Source of the DNA: Gemmiger formicilis
Lineage (GTDB): Bacteria; Bacillota; Clostridia; Oscillospirales; Ruminococcaceae
DNA: 64,000 nt
Reading direction: 5' to 3'
NCBI RefSeq assembly: GCF_018784445.1
Contig: NZ_WQOH01000026.1
Span: 33,220-97,219, forward strand
In this document: positions 1 through 8,112 of the stretch, piece by piece
Layout: every line of letters begins with the position of its first letter
Position numbering within the stretch: the stretch's first letter is position 1
Notes under the pieces: model-generated
What the model was told of the DNA's origin: nothing
Database searches by the model: none
Seen by the model: only the letters and a program-made list of their open reading frames with translations
Position numbers and translations under genes: made by a program

Positions 1-75
1 TGCGGGGATGCTGCGGGCAGGGCATGCCGCCCTACGGGTGGTTGTAGGGCGGGGTGCCCTCACCCCGCCGCCATT
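1..75. repeat. GC-rich intergenic palindromic repeat, family B
   Basis: Short inverted GC-rich words around GGGCGGCATGCC-like and TAGGGCGGGGTGCCC-like cores lie outside any convincing gene. Related units made of a GTAGGGGC core followed by an inverted GC-rich word recur near 12.8, 19.2, 21.05 and 31.05 kb. They look like REP-type or MITE-like units. Membership is by eye. Confidence 0.45.
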
Positions 76-90
76 CGCCGGGCCGCCCGC

Positions 91-978
91 TTACCCCTCC
101 ATTCTCCCCATCTTCCCTTGCCAGAAGTCCACGGCACCTCTGTACGCGCCGTAGCTGCGGCCTTTTTTGCGGCCCAGCGCTTTGGTCAGGGCGTACCGCG
201 CCGCGCCTGTCAGGATGGGGATAACGGTTTTCAGCTTTTTGTACGCCGCACTTTTGCCCTTGCAGGTCAGGTAGAGCGTGTTGCGAGTGATGTAGTAGAC
301 CGACAGCATCCCTCCCGCGCTGCCGCCCGCCTTGTGGTGGATGACAGCGTCGGGCAAAAACCACATCGGCACGCCCGCCCGGGCCAGACGGATGCAGTAA
401 TCGACATCCTCGCAGTACATAAACAGCGTCTCATCAAGATAGCCGACCTTTTCAATGACCGCCCGGGGCAGCAGCACACAGCAGAAAGTGATGAAGCTGA
501 CCTGCCGTTTCTCGGCAAATTCGGGGCCATCCTTTTTGTGGCCGCCCAGGTGCTTGACCTTGCCGGTGGCGGGGTCCAGCTCGCCGCCCGCAAACCAAAT
601 CTCATCCGCCGGTTCCATGAAGAGCATCTTCGGGCAGCTGACCGCGCCTTCCGGCGTCTCGGCCAGCAACTTTTCCAAAAAATCCGGGTGGACGGATGTG
701 TCGTTGTTCAGCAGCAGCGCATAGTCGCAGCCATCGGCCAGGGCACGGCGCATCCCGATATTGTTGGCCGCCGCAAAGCCGACGTTTTTCTCCTGCGGCA
801 GGAACACGGTGTTCGGCGGCAGTTTGCCTTGCAGCTGCGCCACCGAGTCATTGGGCGAAGCATCGTCGATTAAGATGATTTCAAAATCCCGGAACGTCAT
901 TTTTTGCAGGCTTTCCAGGCAGACCAGCGTGTCCTGCCAGCCGTTATAGTTGGAAATTACGATACCGACTTTCGGCAT
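91..978 (-). CDS. Family 2 glycosyltransferase (rhamnosyltransferase-like)
   Basis: Inverting GT-A glycosyltransferase of 295 aa that transfers a sugar from a nucleotide-sugar donor, probably to a surface polysaccharide, at the inner face of the membrane. The N-terminus VGIVISNYNGWQDT is the nucleotide-binding strand, IILIDDASPND follows, and LLLNNDTSVHPDF near residue 110 holds the metal-binding acidic motif. YLDETLFMYCEDVDYCIRL near residue 185 matches the acceptor-side ED motif of rhamnosyltransferase-like GT2 enzymes. No transmembrane helix is evident. It lies 3 nt downstream of the sugar aminotransferase stop, so the two are probably co-transcribed and translationally coupled. The acceptor and donor cannot be told from sequence. 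Confidence 0.88.
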   Translation of the reverse strand: MPKVGIVISNYNGWQDTLVCLESLQKMTFRDFEIILIDDASPNDSVAQLQGKLPPNTVFLPQEKNVGFAAANNIGMRRALADGCDYALLLNNDTSVHPDFLEKLLAETPEGAVSCPKMLFMEPADEIWFAGGELDPATGKVKHLGGHKKDGPEFAEKRQVSFITFCCVLLPRAVIEKVGYLDETLFMYCEDVDYCIRLARAGVPMWFLPDAVIHHKAGGSAGGMLSVYYITRNTLYLTCKGKSAAYKKLKTVIPILTGAARYALTKALGRKKGRSYGAYRGAVDFWQGKMGRMEG

Positions 979-981
979 GGT

Positions 982-2097
982 TCACCCCTTAAAATCGTTC
1001 ACAGCGTCAATGACGGCCTGCACCTGCGCGTCGGTCATACCGTAGAACATCGGCAGGCTCAGCTCGGTGGCGGAGATTTCCTCGGCCAGCGGCAGTGCGC
1101 CCTTGGGGATGCCCAGCTCGGCGTAGGCCCCCTGCAAATGAATGGGCGTCGGGTAGTGCTTGTTCGTGCCGATGCCCCGGTCGTTCAAGTGCTTCTCCAG
1201 CGCGTCACGCCCGGCGCAGCGCACAGCAAAGATATGCCAGACGTGCTTGCAGCCGGGCAGCTCCGTGGGCAGCGTTACGGCGGGGTTGTGCATTTCTGCC
1301 AGGTACCGCGCGGCAATACGGCGGCGCTCGGCATTCATAGCGTCGAGATGGGGCAGCTTAGCGGCCAGGAACGCGGCCTGCAGCTCGTCCAGGCGGGAGT
1401 TTTGGCCCTTATAAATATGATGGTATTTGTAGTCGCTGCCGTAGTTGCCCAGGGCGCGGACACGCTCGGCGAGTTCGTCGTCGTTCGTCGTCACGCAGCC
1501 CGCGTCGCCCAGGGCCCCGAGGTTTTTGCCCGGGTAAAAGCTGAACCCTGCGGCGTCGCCCAGGCTGCCCGCGCGGCGGCCCTTGTACTCGGCCCCGTGG
1601 GCCTGGGCGGCATCCTCGATGACCTTGAGGCCGTGGGCCTTGGCGATGGCATTGATTTCGTCCATCGGGGCGCACTGGCCGTAGAGATGCACGGCCATGA
1701 TGGCCTTCGTGCGCGGGGTCACGGCGGCCTCGATGCGGGCGGGGTCGATGTTGTAGCTTTCCAGCGTCGGCTCGACCAAAACGGGCGTCGCGCCCGCATA
1801 GCTGACGGCCAGCACCGTGGCAATGAAGGTGTTGGACGGCACAATGACCTCGTCCCCCGTCCCGATGCCGTAGGCTTTCAGAATCAGCACAAGGGCATCC
1901 AGGCCGTTGCCGCAGCCGATGCAGTGCTTGACGCCGCAGTAATCGGCAAAAGCCTTTTCAAAGGCGGCGTCCTCTCTGCCGCCGATGTACCAGCTGTTGT
2001 CCAGCACGCGGGCAAACGCGCCGCGCAGTTCGGCATCCAGCTCCCGCTCCATCGGGCGGAAGGAGACAAACGGCACCGTGATGGGAGTTTCGGACAT
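982..2097 (-). CDS. DegT/DnrJ/EryC1-family PLP-dependent sugar aminotransferase
   Basis: 371-aa fold-type I PLP enzyme that aminates a keto nucleotide sugar. After the N-terminal segment come the glycine-rich patch [15 protein letters not shown], the PLP aspartate region [13 protein letters not shown] and the Schiff-base lysine region [16 protein letters not shown]. The ending is typical ([27 protein letters not shown]). An in-frame extension to 2157 is possible, but the ATG at 2097 follows a GAGG element and gives the normal family length, so I chose it. It leads a two-gene unit with the GT2 gene, suggesting an amino or deoxy-amino sugar in a surface glycan. Confidence 0.9.
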   Translation of the reverse strand: MSETPITVPFVSFRPMERELDAELRGAFARVLDNSWYIGGREDAAFEKAFADYCGVKHCIGCGNGLDALVLILKAYGIGTGDEVIVPSNTFIATVLAVSYAGATPVLVEPTLESYNIDPARIEAAVTPRTKAIMAVHLYGQCAPMDEINAIAKAHGLKVIEDAAQAHGAEYKGRRAGSLGDAAGFSFYPGKNLGALGDAGCVTTNDDELAERVRALGNYGSDYKYHHIYKGQNSRLDELQAAFLAAKLPHLDAMNAERRRIAARYLAEMHNPAVTLPTELPGCKHVWHIFAVRCAGRDALEKHLNDRGIGTNKHYPTPIHLQGAYAELGIPKGALPLAEEISATELSLPMFYGMTDAQVQAVIDAVNDFKG

Positions 2098-2287
2098 AAG
2101 GAGCACCTCGCTAAAAGATAATAGATAATAAATATGGTGGATCGCGGTGCTGCGCACCGCTCAAAATAGGCGGCCTTTGCAGGAATCGGCCCCCGACGGC
2201 CCGCCCATGCGGCGTCCCGCCCCGCAAAAGGGCGGACAACACCTACTATATCGTCTTATTATACAACAATGGGCCGTATTTCGCAAC

Positions 2288-2328
2288 AAAAAAGCGGATA
2301 CCACTTTGAAAAAGCGGCATCCGTTTTT
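2288..2328 (-). terminator. Rho-independent terminator, possibly bidirectional
   Basis: CGGATACC at 2295-2302 pairs with GGCATCCG at 2316-2323 with one mismatch. A-runs precede and T-runs follow, so either strand could use it. It sits just downstream of the cysteine-rich gene on the minus strand. Confidence 0.7.
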
Positions 2329-2338
2329 GCGCGGGCGG

Positions 2339-2644
2339 TTATTCAGCTGTGCGCGGGGCGCGGGTGGCGCAGGCCGGTCCGCAGCCGCGCTCGTCAATGC
2401 TGACGTGGTCGGCACAGCAACAGCGGCCTTCCAGGTGGCGGCAACCTTTGTCGTCGCAGTGGATATCCGTCTCGGGCGAGGCCGGCTGGTTGTCGGTGGC
2501 GACGTTGCCGTACCCCTCGCTGTTGCGGTAGCTGCCGCAAACGGCATCCCCCGGCCCGGTGTGTCGGACGTTGATGCCGTCCAGGCAGCAGCAGCCCGCC
2601 TTGTTGTGGCAGCAGTCATACTGGGCACAGTCAAGATAGTTCAT
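2339..2644 (-). CDS. Small cysteine-rich protein with DUF1540-like repeats
   Basis: 101-aa soluble protein, rich in Cys and Asp. The first half runs MNYLDCAQYDCCHNKAGC with CLDGINV, and the second half repeats the spacing as DIHCDDKGCRHLEGRC with CADHVSI. That is the C-x(n)-C-x(n)-C-x-A/L-x-x-I-x-V pattern of DUF1540, a small presumably metal-binding domain common in Clostridia and often linked to sporulating lineages. Two tandem copies are visible. The start is followed by a convincing frame and the gene ends 11 nt before a terminator. Function unknown. Confidence 0.72.
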   Translation of the reverse strand: MNYLDCAQYDCCHNKAGCCCLDGINVRHTGPGDAVCGSYRNSEGYGNVATDNQPASPETDIHCDDKGCRHLEGRCCCADHVSIDERGCGPACATRAPRTAE

Positions 2645-2876
2645 AGCTAAACACCTCCGTGCTGACAGTATGCGCAGGGGCGGGGGTGTTTATGCAGGGA
2701 TATTTATTCAAAAGGGCCGCTTACATCAGACTACCGCTCGCGCCGCCTTGCGTGCCCGCTCATACTCCCGGAGGAAGGCGGCAAACCCGGCCCTGCCGGC
2801 AGCATCGGGGGGCAGGGCAAAATGCCGGATTTTTTTCTCAGGGAGTGCCGGGCTTCTGCGGGCGGGGTGCTGTGGC

Positions 2877-3542
2877 TTATCTGCACTCCTTCTTCATAGC
2901 GGAATAGCCGATCAGCACCGTCCAGACATAAGCGCAGGTCTTGGGGATCATCAGCATACCGATCATCGGGATCGCATCGGCCCACAGCACGACCGGGATA
3001 TAGAAGCCAAAGCTCAGCACGATGGTCAGCCACATCCAGCGGAACGCCCGGTCGTTATGCTCCCTGGCGCTGCGGAAGAACAGCACGATGATCAGAAGGC
3101 CCATCAGGGCAAAGGGGATGTTGCGGTAGATGCCCCAGGAAAGTGGGGATTCGGTGCTGAGCCACTGGTTCTGCGGCATCATGCAAAGGATGACGCGCAC
3201 GGCAGCCAGCCCATAGACGGCAGCGGTCAGGCTCTTCCGGCCCTCGACCTTATAGCGCTGACGCCACACATAGTAGAGCAGCACATAAAAAATTGTCATC
3301 GTGACCGAGGTGATCCACTTGCCGAGGCCCAGCGGCACGGTGTAGTTTTCCAGACCCGTGGTGCAGAGCGCCAGGGCGCGGGGAATCAGATGGAAGGAGT
3401 CACCGGCGCCCAACACAACGGCCATCAGGCCGAACAGCCGGAACTGCGGGTTACCCTTGCTCCCACGGATCATCAGGATACCGATGGTGATGACAGATAC
3501 CAGATAGGCGGCATCAAATACAGTTTCTACGATTGCTTGCAT
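2877..3542 (-). CDS. Multi-pass membrane protein under TetR-type operator
   Basis: 221 aa with about six or seven hydrophobic segments (VFDAAYLVSVITIGILMI, FGLMAVVLGAGDSFHLI, WITSVTMTIFYVLLYYVW, YGLAAVRVILCMM and others), so an integral membrane protein. I do not recognise the family. The ATG at 3542 follows AAAGGAG at good spacing; a longer frame to 3608 lacks such support and would run across the operator. A 13-bp palindrome at 3585-3597 is identical to one in front of the neighbouring tetR gene. The membrane protein is therefore the likely target of that regulator, perhaps an efflux or stress protein. Confidence 0.75.
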   Translation of the reverse strand: MQAIVETVFDAAYLVSVITIGILMIRGSKGNPQFRLFGLMAVVLGAGDSFHLIPRALALCTTGLENYTVPLGLGKWITSVTMTIFYVLLYYVWRQRYKVEGRKSLTAAVYGLAAVRVILCMMPQNQWLSTESPLSWGIYRNIPFALMGLLIIVLFFRSAREHNDRAFRWMWLTIVLSFGFYIPVVLWADAIPMIGMLMIPKTCAYVWTVLIGYSAMKKECR

Positions 3543-3584
3543 AGACCAGTTTCTCCTTTTTGCTGATAATTTTTGTAGGCATTG

Positions 3585-3597
3585 TGAACATTGTTCA
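3585..3597. promoter_or_regulatory. Palindromic operator TGAACATTGTTCA (copy 1)
   Basis: A perfect 6-1-6 palindrome 43 bp upstream of the membrane-protein start codon. The identical 13-mer occurs upstream of the TetR gene at 4220-4232. Two identical palindromes in two adjacent promoters point to the TetR protein binding site. Confidence 0.72.
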
Positions 3598-3648
3598 GTT
3601 TGAGGCATTTAAAATTCCCACACGCTGGTGGGAATGAAAAGCCGGTGG

Positions 3649-4206
3649 TCAATATAAGGTTCTGCGCACGACCTCCAGCACAGCACTGGGGTCATAATCC
3701 TGCCGCAGCAGGGCGGACAGCAGCTGTGAAAACAGCACCTCGGCAAATTTTTCTGCCGTGAACTGCTCATCAAAGGCATCCGGCCGTATCCTGGCATCCT
3801 GCTTGAGAACTGCGCACAGCCCCATGAGCATGTGGTGCCAGGCCTGCTGCATATGGCGCTTGCCGTCAGCCTTTTCGTCCCGCATAAAGCCGAGCGAATG
3901 CAGTGTGAAAAAGCCGGGATACTGCTCATAGCCGTAGGCCATGCGCTCATACATCCAGATCACGCAGGCCTGCACATCCTGAAAGACAGCGGCATCCTCC
4001 GGGCGGTGGAAGATCTCGCGCCAGACGCTTTCAACGGTAGCGCTGACCAGCTCCGCCTTGGAGTCAAAATAGTTGTAAATAGAACCTACCGATACCCCGC
4101 ACGCCGCCGCAACAGAGCGGATGCTGACAGCAGACCACCCCTGCTCCTGGATCAGCGCACGGCTGGTTTTCAGGATCTCCTCTTTGGATGTGACGATCGT
4201 ATTCAT
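3649..4206 (-). CDS. TetR/AcrR-family transcriptional regulator
   Basis: 185-aa repressor. The N-terminal helix-turn-helix spans roughly residues 5-55 (SKEEILKTSRALIQEQGW, then SVAAACGVSVGSIYNYFDSK), the standard TetR signature. The C-terminal two thirds is a helical ligand and dimer domain without recognisable ligand motifs. The ATG at 4206 follows GAGGTG; the longer frame from 4233 would start inside the palindrome, so the shorter start is preferred. The palindrome at 4220-4232 overlaps the promoter region, implying autoregulation, and its twin precedes the downstream membrane-protein gene. Confidence 0.9.
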   Translation of the reverse strand: MNTIVTSKEEILKTSRALIQEQGWSAVSIRSVAAACGVSVGSIYNYFDSKAELVSATVESVWREIFHRPEDAAVFQDVQACVIWMYERMAYGYEQYPGFFTLHSLGFMRDEKADGKRHMQQAWHHMLMGLCAVLKQDARIRPDAFDEQFTAEKFAEVLFSQLLSALLRQDYDPSAVLEVVRRTLY

Positions 4207-4219
4207 GGGCACCTCAACA

Positions 4220-4232
4220 TGAACATTGTTCA
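4220..4232. promoter_or_regulatory. Palindromic operator TGAACATTGTTCA (copy 2)
   Basis: Same 13-bp palindrome as at 3585-3597, here 14 bp ahead of the tetR start codon. Probably an autoregulatory site. A further half site (TGTGAAC) lies near 4300. Confidence 0.72.
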
Positions 4233-4362
4233 CTTACAACTTTTATTATAGCTTCGCACTGCCCCCTGTCAATAGGAACGGAAAAGTTTTTTGTGAACTT
4301 TTTTCGTACTTTTCACTGTGAAGGCCCGGCTACGCAGAGCACGGCGCACCGCATTACCGCAA

Positions 4363-4422
4363 AAAAATCCACCCATAGAGAACTTTCGTAAGCTGTTTTA
4401 GCTACGTTGTTTTCTATGGGTG
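4363..4422 (-). terminator. Terminator of the tRNA operon
   Basis: On the minus strand CACCCATAGA (from 4422) pairs with TCTATGGGTG (to about 4370) and is followed by GGATTTTTTT. It lies directly downstream of tRNA-Gln, the last tRNA of the cluster. Confidence 0.72.
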
Positions 4423-4459
4423 AATTTCATAGGTGAACTGTTTTCTGTTCACACTCCGT

Positions 4460-4534
4460 TGGTTGGGTCGGCGAGGTTCGAACTCACGAATGCGGGAGTC
4501 AAAGTCCCGTGCCTTACCACTTGGCGACGACCCA
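4460..4534 (-). tRNA. tRNA-Gln (anticodon TTG)
   Basis: Cloverleaf on the minus strand: acceptor TGGGTCG pairs with CGACCCA, the anticodon arm CGGGA-CTTTGAC-TCCCG gives TTG, and the T loop TTCGAAC is present. The CCA end is encoded (4460-4462). Last of a three-tRNA cluster. Confidence 0.96.
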
Positions 4535-4608
4535 GTATATATACGCTGCGGGGGCAGCGCTGTTGTAAAAGAAAAGACCGTGCAGGAACGGGCCTGAACG
4601 GTCTTTGG

Positions 4609-4686
4609 TGGGGTGCCTAGAGAGATTCGAACTCTCGGCCTCCAGAGCCACAATCTGGCGCGCTAACCAACTGCGCCATAGGCACC
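4609..4686 (-). tRNA. tRNA-His (anticodon GTG)
   Basis: Acceptor GTGCCTA pairs with TAGGCAC. The anticodon arm CCAGA-TTGTGGC-TCTGG gives GTG. The extra G at position -1 (4686) opposite C73 is diagnostic of tRNA-His. CCA is encoded at 4609-4611. Confidence 0.96.
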
Positions 4687-4692
4687 ATATAA

Positions 4693-4766
<74 letters not shown>

Positions 4767-4856
4767 TCACTGCGGGTTCATGCCCACAAGGGACATACTG
4801 CGTAGGATATTATAGCAATGGGGCCGGGTTTTGTCAAGCGATTTTGGAAAAGTTTT

Positions 4857-6707
4857 TTACAAAATCGGCGGAAATTCTTCTACAAAGTAGACCTCGTACC
4901 ATTCTATAAAACAGTAAAACGCCCACAGTTTCGTCATAGCGTTGGTTTTTCCGGCGCGGTGGGCGTCCAGCAGGGCGCACAGGGCTGCCGTGTCAAAAAA
5001 GCGTTCGGCCACCGGGCCGGTAAATTTGGTCCGCACACGCTTGTAATATTCGTCCTGGCACAGCCAGTCGGCCAGCGGCACCGGGAACCCGCGCTTAGGG
5101 TTTGCGGCCAGTGCCCCGGGCAGGCGGCGAGCTGCCGCAGCCCGCAAGGCGATCTTGCCGCGCCGCCCGGTGCAGCGGTACCGCCGGGGCAGGCCCAGCG
5201 CCACGGCCAGCACCCGCCGGTCCAGAAACGGCACCCGCAGTTCCAGGCTGTGGGCCATGCTCATTCGGTCGGCCTTGCGCAGGATATCCCGGGGCAGCCA
5301 GGTCTGCAGATCCACCCATTGCAGGGCTGTCGGCTCATCCAGGCCGCGCACCGCGTCAAAATAAGGCTTGCACCGCCGGGCCGGGCTGGGTGTATTGGAC
5401 GGGCGCTTCAAATATTTGTCGCGTTCCTGCGCAGTTTCAAACACATAGTTAGCCCGGGCGCAGCGCTGCCACCGGGGCTGGGCACCCCGGCGCAGAAAGC
5501 CGCACCCCGGCAGGGCCGCCGCCAACCCGCGCCGCAGGCTGCGGGGCAGCGCCTGCCAGCGCTCGGCCCAGACGGCCTGCCGGTACAGCGGGTACCCGCC
5601 GAACAGTTCATCCGCGCCCTCGCCCGAAAGCACCACTTTTACACGCTGCCGTGCGGTTTTGCACAGGAAATACAGCGGCACTTCCGCCGGGTTGGGCATC
5701 GGTTCATCCAGATACCACTGGATGGCCCGGTTTGCCGCGAAGAACTCCGCCGCAGTCACGGTCGTCTCGGTCAAGGGCACGCCCAGTGCCCTGGCGGCGG
5801 CGCGGGCAGCGGGCAGCTCGGAGTAGCTTTCCTCGGCATAGCCGACCGAAAAGCACTGCACGTTGGGCTGGCTGCGGGCCGTCTCGCGGGTGACGAGGGA
5901 CGAATCGACGCCGCCGGATAAAAAGCAGCCCACGGCCACATCGGCAATGCGGTGGGCATCGGCGCTCTCGGCCAAAGTCTGGCCGATTTTTTCCGCCCAG
6001 GCCCCCAGGCTGCGGCCGCGCCGCGCCCGGAAGCGCGGCGCGGCATAGCGGCGGGTGGTCAGACGGCCATCATGCCAGGTCAGCGTGTGGGCGGGCGGCA
6101 GCTCGTACACACCCAAAAACATCGTCTCATCGTCGGGCAGGTACTCCATGCTGAGCCAATCGGGCAGGCGGGCTTCGTTTAGCCGCTTTTCAAAGGCCGG
6201 GTGGGCCAGAAAGGCCTTTATCTCGCTGGCAAACAACAGTACATCGCCCTTTTTGTAGTAGTACAGCGGCTTGATGCCAAAGAGGTCGCGGGCGCAGAAC
6301 AATGTCTCGGCCGTGCGGTCCCACAGGGCAAAGGCGAACATCCCGCGCAGGTGCTTGGGCAGGTCGCCGCCCCAGGCCTCGTAGCCGTGGAGCAGCACCT
6401 CGGTGTCGGAGTCGGTAGCAAAGGTATGGCCCCGGGCCGTCAGCTCGGCGTGCAGGGCCTTGTAGTTGTAAATTTCGCCGTTGAACACGACGACAAGGGT
6501 GCCGTCCTCGTTGAACATCGGCTGGCCGCCGCCCGCAAGGTCGATGATGGACAGCCGCCGATGGCCCAGCGCGGCGTGGGCGTCGGCGTAGTAGCCCTCG
6601 CCGTCCGGCCCGCGGTGGCGGATGAGGTCCGCCATAGCCTGCGCCGTGCGTTTGGCCGCCGCCGGGTCATGCCCGGCGGCGGTGGTAAAGCCGACGATGC
6701 CGCACAT
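4857..6707 (-). CDS. asnB: Glutamine-hydrolysing asparagine synthase (AsnB family), copy 1
   Basis: 616-aa class II glutamine amidotransferase/ligase. It starts MCGIVGF, so Cys2 becomes the N-terminal nucleophile for glutamine hydrolysis. RHRGPDGEG, the ammonia-side VVFNGEIYNY and CARDLFGIKPLYY complete the GATase domain (about 1-210). The synthetase domain has the ATP PP-loop SGGVDSS at 264-270 and the conserved VVLSGEGADELFGGY. An upstream in-frame extension to 6995 is discarded because Cys2 must be N-terminal. It begins 4 nt after the ATP-grasp stop codon, so the pair is an operon. A second asnB lies in the divergent operon next to a MurE-like ligase. It may amidate a cell-wall or surface carboxylate instead of making free asparagine; that is inference. 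Confidence 0.93.
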   Translation of the reverse strand: MCGIVGFTTAAGHDPAAAKRTAQAMADLIRHRGPDGEGYYADAHAALGHRRLSIIDLAGGGQPMFNEDGTLVVVFNGEIYNYKALHAELTARGHTFATDSDTEVLLHGYEAWGGDLPKHLRGMFAFALWDRTAETLFCARDLFGIKPLYYYKKGDVLLFASEIKAFLAHPAFEKRLNEARLPDWLSMEYLPDDETMFLGVYELPPAHTLTWHDGRLTTRRYAAPRFRARRGRSLGAWAEKIGQTLAESADAHRIADVAVGCFLSGGVDSSLVTRETARSQPNVQCFSVGYAEESYSELPAARAAARALGVPLTETTVTAAEFFAANRAIQWYLDEPMPNPAEVPLYFLCKTARQRVKVVLSGEGADELFGGYPLYRQAVWAERWQALPRSLRRGLAAALPGCGFLRRGAQPRWQRCARANYVFETAQERDKYLKRPSNTPSPARRCKPYFDAVRGLDEPTALQWVDLQTWLPRDILRKADRMSMAHSLELRVPFLDRRVLAVALGLPRRYRCTGRRGKIALRAAAARRLPGALAANPKRGFPVPLADWLCQDEYYKRVRTKFTGPVAERFFDTAALCALLDAHRAGKTNAMTKLWAFYCFIEWYEVYFVEEFPPIL

Positions 6708-6711
6708 GGAT

Positions 6712-7908
6712 TCAGCCCCCATTCTTTCGTAATTTTCTGCCGTATCCCGCCTGCCTTGCCGCAAACCAAATCTGCCTTGCCATCCCCTCCCCCGGGGCCA
6801 ATAAATGGGGATACCCGCGCCCGCGGCGTCGCAGGAGGGCGGCACGGCGCAGGAGCAGCTTGTTGGGGCAATGGCGGCGCACCACGCCCCAGGGGGCCGT
6901 GTACCACGCCGCCGGGCGCAGGGCGGGCGGCGTGACCGGACCGCCGAACAGCAGATCCTCCACCAAAGGCCGGGCCAGCGGGGCACCGGCAGCATCGCAG
7001 TAATAAGCCGCGCGGCCCTGCCGGGGGTTCAGTTCAAACAGCACCGGCTCGCTGCGGCGGTCGTATTTCAAATCAAAATTGGCAAATCCGCGCCAACCCG
7101 CCGTCTGCAAAAGGCCGCGCAGAGCCTCCAGCAAGGCGGTGTCCTGCCGGGCGGGTTCCACCAGCACAGCGGCGTAGTTGCCAATGCCCTCGGGTGTACG
7201 CTCCTGCAAAAGGGGCTGCCCCTGCACAAGCCACGGCACACTGCCGTCGGCGGCGCAGTAGGCGTTCACGACCCCCAGCCGCGTATCCGGGCCGGGGATG
7301 TACTCCTGCAAAAGCATGGCCCCGCGGTAGCTGCTGCGGGCGGCTGCGGACAAAATCTCCTGCAATTCGGCGGCATCCCGGGCCAGATAGACCTTGCGCT
7401 TGCCCGGGAAATGGCAGTTCCACCAGGCAGGCGAGTCAGCAGGCTTGACGACGACCGGCCAGCCGAAGGGCAGCGCGGGCACAATGTCCCCCGGGTATAC
7501 TGTTATGCTCTGCGGCGTGCGCAGGCCCACGGCGCGGCAGGCGGCGGCAAACTGCTGTTTATCGGCCAGGGCCAGCGCGGCGGGTGGCGGGCAGGCAAAG
7601 CGGTACGTCCCCCGCAGTTCGGCGGCACAGCGGGCCATAAGCTGGGTGTAGCCGTCGGCGCAGGAGATGAGCAGCCGCGTTCGGCCGGGGTATTGCTCGG
7701 CCAGGCCCAGCAGCGTGGCGGTGAAAACGCTGTCCCGCTCAAACGCTGGGTCCTGGGCGGCCACCTGCACAATACGGCTGTGGGCCAGCGCAGGCAGCGC
7801 ACGGCGGCAGACGGCCAGGCTGCGCACGCCGTATGTCTCATAAAAGCTGCGGGCCATACCGTAGACATTGGCATCCCCGCCCAGCAGCACCAGCAATATC
7901 TGCGGCAT
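6712..7908 (-). CDS. ATP-grasp carboxylate-amine ligase
   Basis: 398-aa ATP-grasp protein. The N-terminal Rossmann-like part starts MPQILLVLLGGDANVYGMAR. The central ATP-binding part has VVVKPADSPAWWNCHF and MLLQEYIPGPDTRLG. The metal-binding end FANFDLKYDRRSEPVLFELNPRQGR carries the E..N pair typical of the fold. Such enzymes ligate a carboxylate to an amine via an acyl phosphate. Close relatives include D-aspartate ligases of peptidoglycan cross-bridges and polar-lipid or surface-glycan amino-acid ligases. Being first in an operon with asnB recalls D-Asp ligation followed by amidation to D-Asn in some Firmicutes. The substrate is not determinable here. Confidence 0.8.
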   Translation of the reverse strand: MPQILLVLLGGDANVYGMARSFYETYGVRSLAVCRRALPALAHSRIVQVAAQDPAFERDSVFTATLLGLAEQYPGRTRLLISCADGYTQLMARCAAELRGTYRFACPPPAALALADKQQFAAACRAVGLRTPQSITVYPGDIVPALPFGWPVVVKPADSPAWWNCHFPGKRKVYLARDAAELQEILSAAARSSYRGAMLLQEYIPGPDTRLGVVNAYCAADGSVPWLVQGQPLLQERTPEGIGNYAAVLVEPARQDTALLEALRGLLQTAGWRGFANFDLKYDRRSEPVLFELNPRQGRAAYYCDAAGAPLARPLVEDLLFGGPVTPPALRPAAWYTAPWGVVRRHCPNKLLLRRAALLRRRGRGYPHLLAPGEGMARQIWFAARQAGYGRKLRKNGG

Positions 7909-7965
7909 AGAAATTCCCCCTTACCGCTAGTGTATGCGGCAAGGGGGCGTTTATTCTTTTTGCCT

Positions 7966-8112
7966 TCTCTCATAGGGAGAAGGTGGCCCCGCAGGGCCGG
8001 ATGAGGGGCAGGTATACCACAGCCGCCCGGCAAATGGGTTCTGTTGGCAAGGCTGCCCCTCATCCGCCCTCGGTCGGGGCCTCGGGCACCTTCCCCCAAG
8101 GGGGAAGGCACA
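7966..8112. repeat. Intergenic repeat, family A
   Basis: Two outward-facing CCTTCTC/GGGGGAAGG-type hairpins flank GGATGAGGGGC and its inverse GCCCCTCATCC. The same architecture recurs at 14776-14928, 23438-23644 and 28310-28450. It fills the gap between the XRE membrane regulator and the ATP-grasp gene. Confidence 0.7.

Noticed and set aside
904..2121. A 405-codon open frame on the plus strand
   Set aside because: Antisense shadow of the sugar aminotransferase gene, which has clear PLP motifs.
6708..6995. N-terminal extension of asnB copy 1
   Set aside because: AsnB-type enzymes need Cys2 at the N-terminus after Met removal; the extension also overlaps the ATP-grasp gene.
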